The notes under the pieces were generated by a model. It was given only the letters and a program-made list of their open reading frames with translations. It did no database searches and was not told the DNA's origin. Shown one piece after another: positions 7,917-11,729 of a DNA stretch of 11,729 nt. The DNA is taken from NCBI GenBank assembly GCA_004009845.1, contig RMBW01000384.1, forward strand, positions 1 through 11,729, given 5' to 3'. The position numbers and the translations under genes were made by a program. Within the stretch, counting starts at the first letter, position 1; the number at the start of each line of letters is the position of its first letter. Source of the stretch: Davidsoniella eucalypti (taxonomy: Eukaryota > Ascomycota > Sordariomycetes > Microascales > Ceratocystidaceae).

Positions 7917-8744
7917 AATAGAAAACACGATGTGACTTTAGATCAGCTTACCATAAGCTTACAACGAACCAAACTCCAGCATATGATATCCAATCAACAT
8001 AATGTCTATACCGATTTTTGTATCGCTTATTACGAGGCTCGCTGTTATTAATGTTCGTTTTGATATGACTCTGTACCATGACTTGAAATTAAGGTAAGAT
8101 AATTAGTGGGACAGAATGCTTTTGGTGCCGAGTTTTATGGAAAAAAAAATTGAAAAAAACCTCCAGCTAAGATACACGGCAATCTCAAGTATACGATTGT
8201 GTTATTTTCATCCCGAATATGAATTGTAGAATATGTACTTGAAATAATAGGTTATCTAATATCTCTGAAATTATCTTCGCTATTTAAAGCTAGCTACAAA
8301 AGGTAAGGTTATTCAATGCTACATTTCCTGCTCTTATATTGTGCTAGAATTTTTAAAGGCTCTTGCCGATTTTTTTATGGCGCTTCCGGTGGCTGTTGTG
8401 CGGTGCTGCAAAGAAGATAGCAGTTTCCCCTCCTAATGTTATGAAAGCCTCAGTCCGTCCCATGAGGCAACTTCCATGTTTCCTCAACGCCGATTTCCAC
8501 CAAAGATTTCCCGGCCGTGACAACCTTCCATAACCGGGTTTATTGATATTGTGAGGTGTTTGTTTTCTTTTCTGATTTCTTTGATTTTCCACCGTCTTTC
8601 TCCAAATTATCGTCCATCATCATTCTCGCAATCTATACTGGGTGGCACTATCGCTTCTGACTGAAGAAAAAAATTGAATGCTCTTCTAAGTGCTACTCAA
8701 GTGGCCTTCCATCTACCCGAGATCCCGAAATAATCTAGCCCACG
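7917..8744. other. Intergenic region: COG8 3' end and HEM25 promoter/leader
   Basis: The first part (to about 8350) is AT-rich and probably holds the COG8 3' UTR. From about 8375 to 8540 the base composition becomes more balanced (a GC-richer patch), then T-rich and pyrimidine-rich sequence follows, as expected for a fungal promoter and leader. A CCAAT pentamer at 7990-7994 is about 750 bp from HEM25, and the sequence after it does not fit the HapX bipartite pattern. A minus-strand open frame at 8353-8592 lacks any recognisable feature and I do not call it a gene. Confidence 0.7.
8678..8689 (+). other. Minimal uORF (Met-Leu-Phe-stop) in the HEM25 leader
   Basis: ATG at 8678 is followed by CTC, TTC and TAA, ending 55 nt before the HEM25 start codon. 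No other ATG lies between it and the main start. Such short frames can reduce or tune initiation at the main start when they are inside the transcript. The transcription start is unknown, so its presence in the mRNA is an inference. Confidence 0.35.
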
Positions 8745-9765
8745 ATGTCCGCAACGTCTGCACCCGTCGGTGCTGTTGCCGGGCCTTCTTCAAGCTCCAA
8801 GTCAGGTATGCTAAGTAATATCTATGAACCTCACTAATATGTACACTAACTTTATACGTATACGATACCTAGGACGTCATTTTGTCGGCGGACTTGGCTC
8901 TGGCGTCACATCCGCCATAATTCTCCAGCCGTTGGACCTGCTCAAGACTCGTGTTCAACAGTCTAGGACCAACACTCTCTCAGCCAACCTCAAGATCATT
9001 CTGAGTTCCGAGAACAAGATCGCGTCTCTCTGGAGAGGAACAGTACCGTCGGCATTGCGTACAGGTTTTGGCTCCGCCATATACTTCACTATACTGAACT
9101 CATTGCGTCAAAAGGCCGCAGCGCTAGGCTCTCGCTCTGGAAACAGCGTTCAGTCATCCTCCCTTCCCGCGTTGACCAATTCTGCCAACATGGCTGCCGG
9201 TGCTACCGCCCGTACCTTGGCCGGCCTGCTTCTTATGCCACTGACCGTGATCAAGGTTCGCTATGAGTCGACAATGTACTACTCCTACTCATCCATGTGG
9301 TGTGCCTGCAAGGATATATACAAGACCACCGGTGTCCGTGGGTTCTTTTCCGGATTTGGTGCTACTGCTGTGCGGGATGGCCCCAACGCGGGAATGTATG
9401 TTTTGTTTTACGAGCAATTAAAGAGAAGACTCAACATCATGAACATCGGTACTGATTCCGTGCCTATCGCTGCGCCGGCCGCTATCAACTTCGCCGCGGG
9501 TATCATGGCTGGATCAGCCTGTTCAGCCATCTCTAACCCTTTCGATGCCATAAAAACTCGTATTCAACTCCAACCCAAGTCATACCGGAACACATTCCAA
9601 GCTGCCCGGAAAATGCTACTGGAAGACGGTGTATCTTCATTCTTCCACGGTCTTGGACTTCGCCTGACGAGAAAGGCACTTAGCTCAGCCTTAGCTTGGA
9701 CGGCATACGAAGAGTTCCTGCGAAGAATGGACCGTCCTCAACTCGTGCCTCATAAGGTTGAGTGA
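8745..9765 (+). CDS. hem25: Mitochondrial glycine transporter Hem25 (SLC25A38 family), two exons
   Basis: Exons 8745-8805 and 8873-9765 join through a 67-nt intron (donor GTATGC, CACTAAC branch site, acceptor TAG) to give 317 residues. Hem25/SLC25A38 imports glycine across the inner mitochondrial membrane for 5-aminolevulinate synthase, the first step of heme synthesis. The three carrier repeats are visible, with signature motifs PLDLLK at 40-45, PLTVIK at 143-148 and PFDAIK at 243-248, evenly spaced by 103 and 100 residues. Repeat 2 lacks the usual acidic residue (Thr instead of Asp/Glu); the similar PITVIK of human SLC25A38, as I recall it, makes this a family trait and supports the assignment over other carriers. 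The RYES that follows also fits. The N-terminus (about 20 residues) is Ala/Ser-rich without an obvious presequence, normal for carriers. The first exon is short and the start is inferred from the frame and splice phase; it is preceded by CCACG. Confidence 0.93.
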
Positions 9766-10329
9766 GAGCTGGCTCTTACTAGTCAACCATGAGCCTAGTA
9801 GGGCTTTCACAAGCGATCTTGTACCATTACTATCTCTACCATTCAATGAGATCCATTGCTGGCGATGGTGTATACTCTGTTAGCGTTCAGCAAAGATATA
9901 TTGTTACTACCCTGTTATTTTTGGTCTTTCACTTTAATTTTTTTTCCCCGTTAAGGGTCATGTTTTACTACTTCATTTACTTTCCTACACCCTCCCATAT
10001 GATCATAGCAGTAACAGTCTCACTTGAATACAGTCTCATTCAGCCTAACTGTAGCACAGCTTTGGGGCAAACCCTCTTTTCAAGTCACAAAGGATCATTG
10101 TATGTATCATCGTACTATTGGATATGATATTGAACTCATGAATCATAACTACATAAAATATAAAGCAGTTGGAACTAATAACAAAGAGAGAAAAAAGGAA
10201 TATGCCCCTCTGTTTGTAACAACATATCTGTCAACCAAGCGAGAAGCCAAACAATCAATTTCCGTTAACTCCAAAATACACCAGACACAAGACTAACAAT
10301 GTACCCTCACAACCACGTAGCTTGGCCAC
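9766..10329. other. Convergent intergenic region between HEM25 and the coiled-coil gene
   Basis: HEM25 ends at 9765 (plus) and the next gene ends at 10330 (minus), so both 3' UTRs should lie here. The sequence is AT-rich with short T runs (near 9939-9946). Open frames on the plus strand (such as 9789-10127) lack recognisable domains and run through low-complexity sequence. I see no RNA gene or strong repeat. Confidence 0.7.
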
Positions 10330-11729
10330 CTAGTGAGCGCCGGCCAGATACAGCAGCATGGAAGGGGAACGGCTTCTGCTTCTATGCTTCTTACGCGAGA
10401 CATCCAATCTATCTCCGGCTACGAGATTGGTAGAAGATTGCCTATGGTGGCTATGGCTACGGTGCCGGTGGTGGTGATAGTGCTCGTCCTCAGGGCCAGA
10501 ATCGATATACTTCTTCTCCTTCTTGCTCTCGATAGAGATCTGGGCTCCGGCGCGCACAGAACGCACACTATTGGTGTGATGCCACAAGTACTCGCGTTCC
10601 CAATCGGGCAGTTCGCGAGTGATGACGACGTAGTTGGGGTCCTAAGATAAGATGGTAGATTAGCTTACTGAGCGGCAAGATGGGGGATGGGGATATCAGA
10701 TAGTCTACACTGCTTACCTGGTCGACAAAGAAGTCCATATTCATAGCACGCAGTGACTCGATAGACGCCCATTTACGAGAAATACGTGTGTAAGTCGGAC
10801 GAGCAACGGCGCTTGGAGCCTCGACTAGACGATGTTCTTCGACGACACGCTCATAGCTGTGACGGCTCCGGCTACGATCAGACTCCGACCCTGATTCGTT
10901 TTCGACCTTTCTGCCCTCGATGATAGACTGGATAGCCTTAGCATCAAGGCCAGACGACACCAAGCGCTCCTGTAGACCACGATCGATTTCGCGCTTGATA
11001 CGCTCCTGTTCCTCGGTAGCCTTCTTCTGTTTCAGAGCCTCTTCGAGTTTGTATTTCTCGATAGCTTTACGCTCAGCCTCTTGGCGTTCCCTTTCGATTC
11101 GCTCCTGCTTCTCGGCCTCCTTCCGACGACGAAGTTCGATGCTCTCGGCGATACGGCGCTCAGTTTCCTCAGCCTCCTTACGGCGGTTGATCTCATCGAG
11201 AGTTTCCTTGGCACGGCGAAGATTGTCTTCTTCGAGCTGCTGCTTCTTGATAGCTTCCTTTTCGCGGTGGCGGTTGATGCTTTCGAGCTCCTCTTGGGCT
11301 TTATGTAGACGATTGGTTTCGTTGATACGACGCTCGTTTTCTTGTTGTTCACGATCACGCTCGATCTCCTTGAGCTTCTCGCGGGCGAAGTGAAGTTCTT
11401 CGGCTTCGAGGCGGTCCTTTTCACGAGACGCACGGTCTCTCTGGGCATCACGCTCGCGCTTGAGCTGCTCCAACTCACGCTGGGTGGTGGCAAGTTTCAT
11501 ACGCTCCTCCATAGAGGTCTTCTCATAGCGCATACGCTCTTCGAGGGCACGACGCTCCAACTTCACCTTCTCCTCCATGCTGTCCCGCTCGTGCTTGAAC
11601 TGGTTGGTGACCATCTGATTGTTCTGGCGTTCTTGTCTAAGACGCTCGTCGATTTTCAGGCTGAGCTTGTATTCTCTGTCGGATGAGCCAGATGACGACG
11701 AGCCACGTCGAGAGCGGTGGTTGCTATGC
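10330..11729 (-). CDS. Charged coiled-coil protein with RS/His-rich tail, N-terminus outside the window (partial)
   Basis: Exons on the minus strand: >11729-10718 and 10641-10330, with a 76-nt intron at 10642-10717 (donor GTAAGC, GCTAAT-like branch site, acceptor TAG) and a phase-0 join FVDQ-DPNYVV. The frame is open to the window edge (first full codon at 11728), so 440 residues are visible and the true start lies outside. Order seen: a Ser/Arg-rich stretch; a Lys/Arg/Glu-rich helix of about 230 residues from about 11680 to 10970, with 11- and 29-residue periodicity; a linker with ESGSESDRSRSRHSYERVVE; a compact block of about 50 residues (from RPTYTRISRKW through DWEREYLWHH) spanning the splice site, which I remember as recurring in ascomycete proteins of unknown function; then a His-rich run (HYHHHRHRSHSHHR) and an SRSRSPS tail. 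No enzyme motif or membrane segment is visible. It could be a scaffold or an RNA-associated protein, but no function is assigned. Confidence 0.82.
11117..11464 (-). repeat. Four tandem 29-residue degenerate repeats in the coiled-coil protein
   Basis: Reading on the minus strand, units of exactly 29 residues begin at LKRERDAQ (11464), KLKEIERD (11377), ELESINRH (11290) and TLDEINRR (11203). They end LHFARE, LHKAQE, LRRAKE and LRRRKE in the same register. A fifth, weaker unit (AEKQERIE) continues to about 11030. The DNA copies have diverged, so this is protein-level repetition. Confidence 0.75.
11483..11614 (-). repeat. 11-residue (hendecad) repeats in the coiled-coil protein
   Basis: Three consecutive 11-residue units align without gaps: SMEEKVKLERR, ALEERMRYEKT and SMEERMKLATT (11581 down to 11483). 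A weaker preceding unit, MVTNQFKHERD, occupies 11614-11582. Hydrophobic residues recur at unit positions 2 and 6, and usually 8. Hendecad spacing favours a nearly straight or right-handed coiled coil rather than a classic heptad one. Confidence 0.8.

Noticed and set aside
7990..8010. CCAAT box that might be a HapX/CBC site controlling HEM25
   Set aside because: It is about 750 bp from the start codon and the downstream bases do not match the HapX half-site at the required spacing.
9789..10296. Plus-strand frames of 112 and 90 residues after HEM25
   Set aside because: They have no domain and AT-rich low-complexity composition, and they lie where the two 3' UTRs should be.
10920..11393. 157-residue plus-strand open frame opposite the coiled-coil gene
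   Set aside because: It is a Ser/Arg-rich reflection of Glu/Arg/Lys codons on the minus strand, where repeats and splice sites support the real gene.
1..11729. A new multi-gene defence, mobile or biosynthetic system
   Set aside because: The genes are unrelated housekeeping functions with separate promoters; no transposase, polyketide or peptide synthetase, NLR-like gene or terminal repeats were seen.

Overview
The window reads as nuclear DNA from a filamentous ascomycete (Pezizomycotina). The genes are protein-coding with short introns of 67-86 bp, GTAAGT/GTATGT-type donors and CTAAC/CTAAT-like branch sites. They are separated by AT-rich intergenic DNA. From remembered similarity of the Sla1, Cog8 and Hem25 proteins, Eurotiomycetes (Eurotiales) is the most likely group; this is an inference, not a database result. 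There are no rRNA genes, no convincing tRNA genes, no transposons and no CRISPR arrays.

Layout. (1) 289-3763, plus strand: a four-exon SLA1 gene encoding an endocytic actin-patch adaptor of 1086 residues, preceded by an ATG-free leader. (2) 3764-4449: a very T/A-rich convergent 3' intergenic region. (3) 4450-5558, minus strand: a two-exon multi-pass membrane protein with a TLC (TRAM-LAG1-CLN8) domain. (4) 5559-6572: a divergent promoter region of about 1 kb, with a TATA-like box for the TLC gene, a strong 19-bp inverted repeat and a possible uORF next to COG8. (5) 6573-7916, plus strand: COG8, a Golgi tethering-complex subunit, in one exon. (6) 7917-8744: intergenic DNA and the HEM25 leader, including a three-codon uORF. 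(7) 8745-9765, plus strand: HEM25, the mitochondrial glycine carrier needed for heme synthesis, in two exons. (8) 9766-10329: a convergent intergenic region. (9) 10330 to beyond 11729, minus strand: the 3' part of a gene for a long charged coiled-coil protein with an RS/His-rich tail, cut by the window edge.

The genes are ordinary, independently transcribed housekeeping genes. SLA1 and COG8 both serve membrane traffic (endocytosis and retrograde Golgi tethering), but nothing in the sequence shows that they are co-regulated. I found no new multi-gene system. The observations most worth a second look are: the exact 11- and 29-residue periodicities in the coiled-coil protein; the seven Prk1/Ark1-type phosphorylation motifs and the NPF-bearing micro-exon of SLA1; the inverted repeat upstream of COG8; and the small upstream ORFs of COG8 and HEM25.
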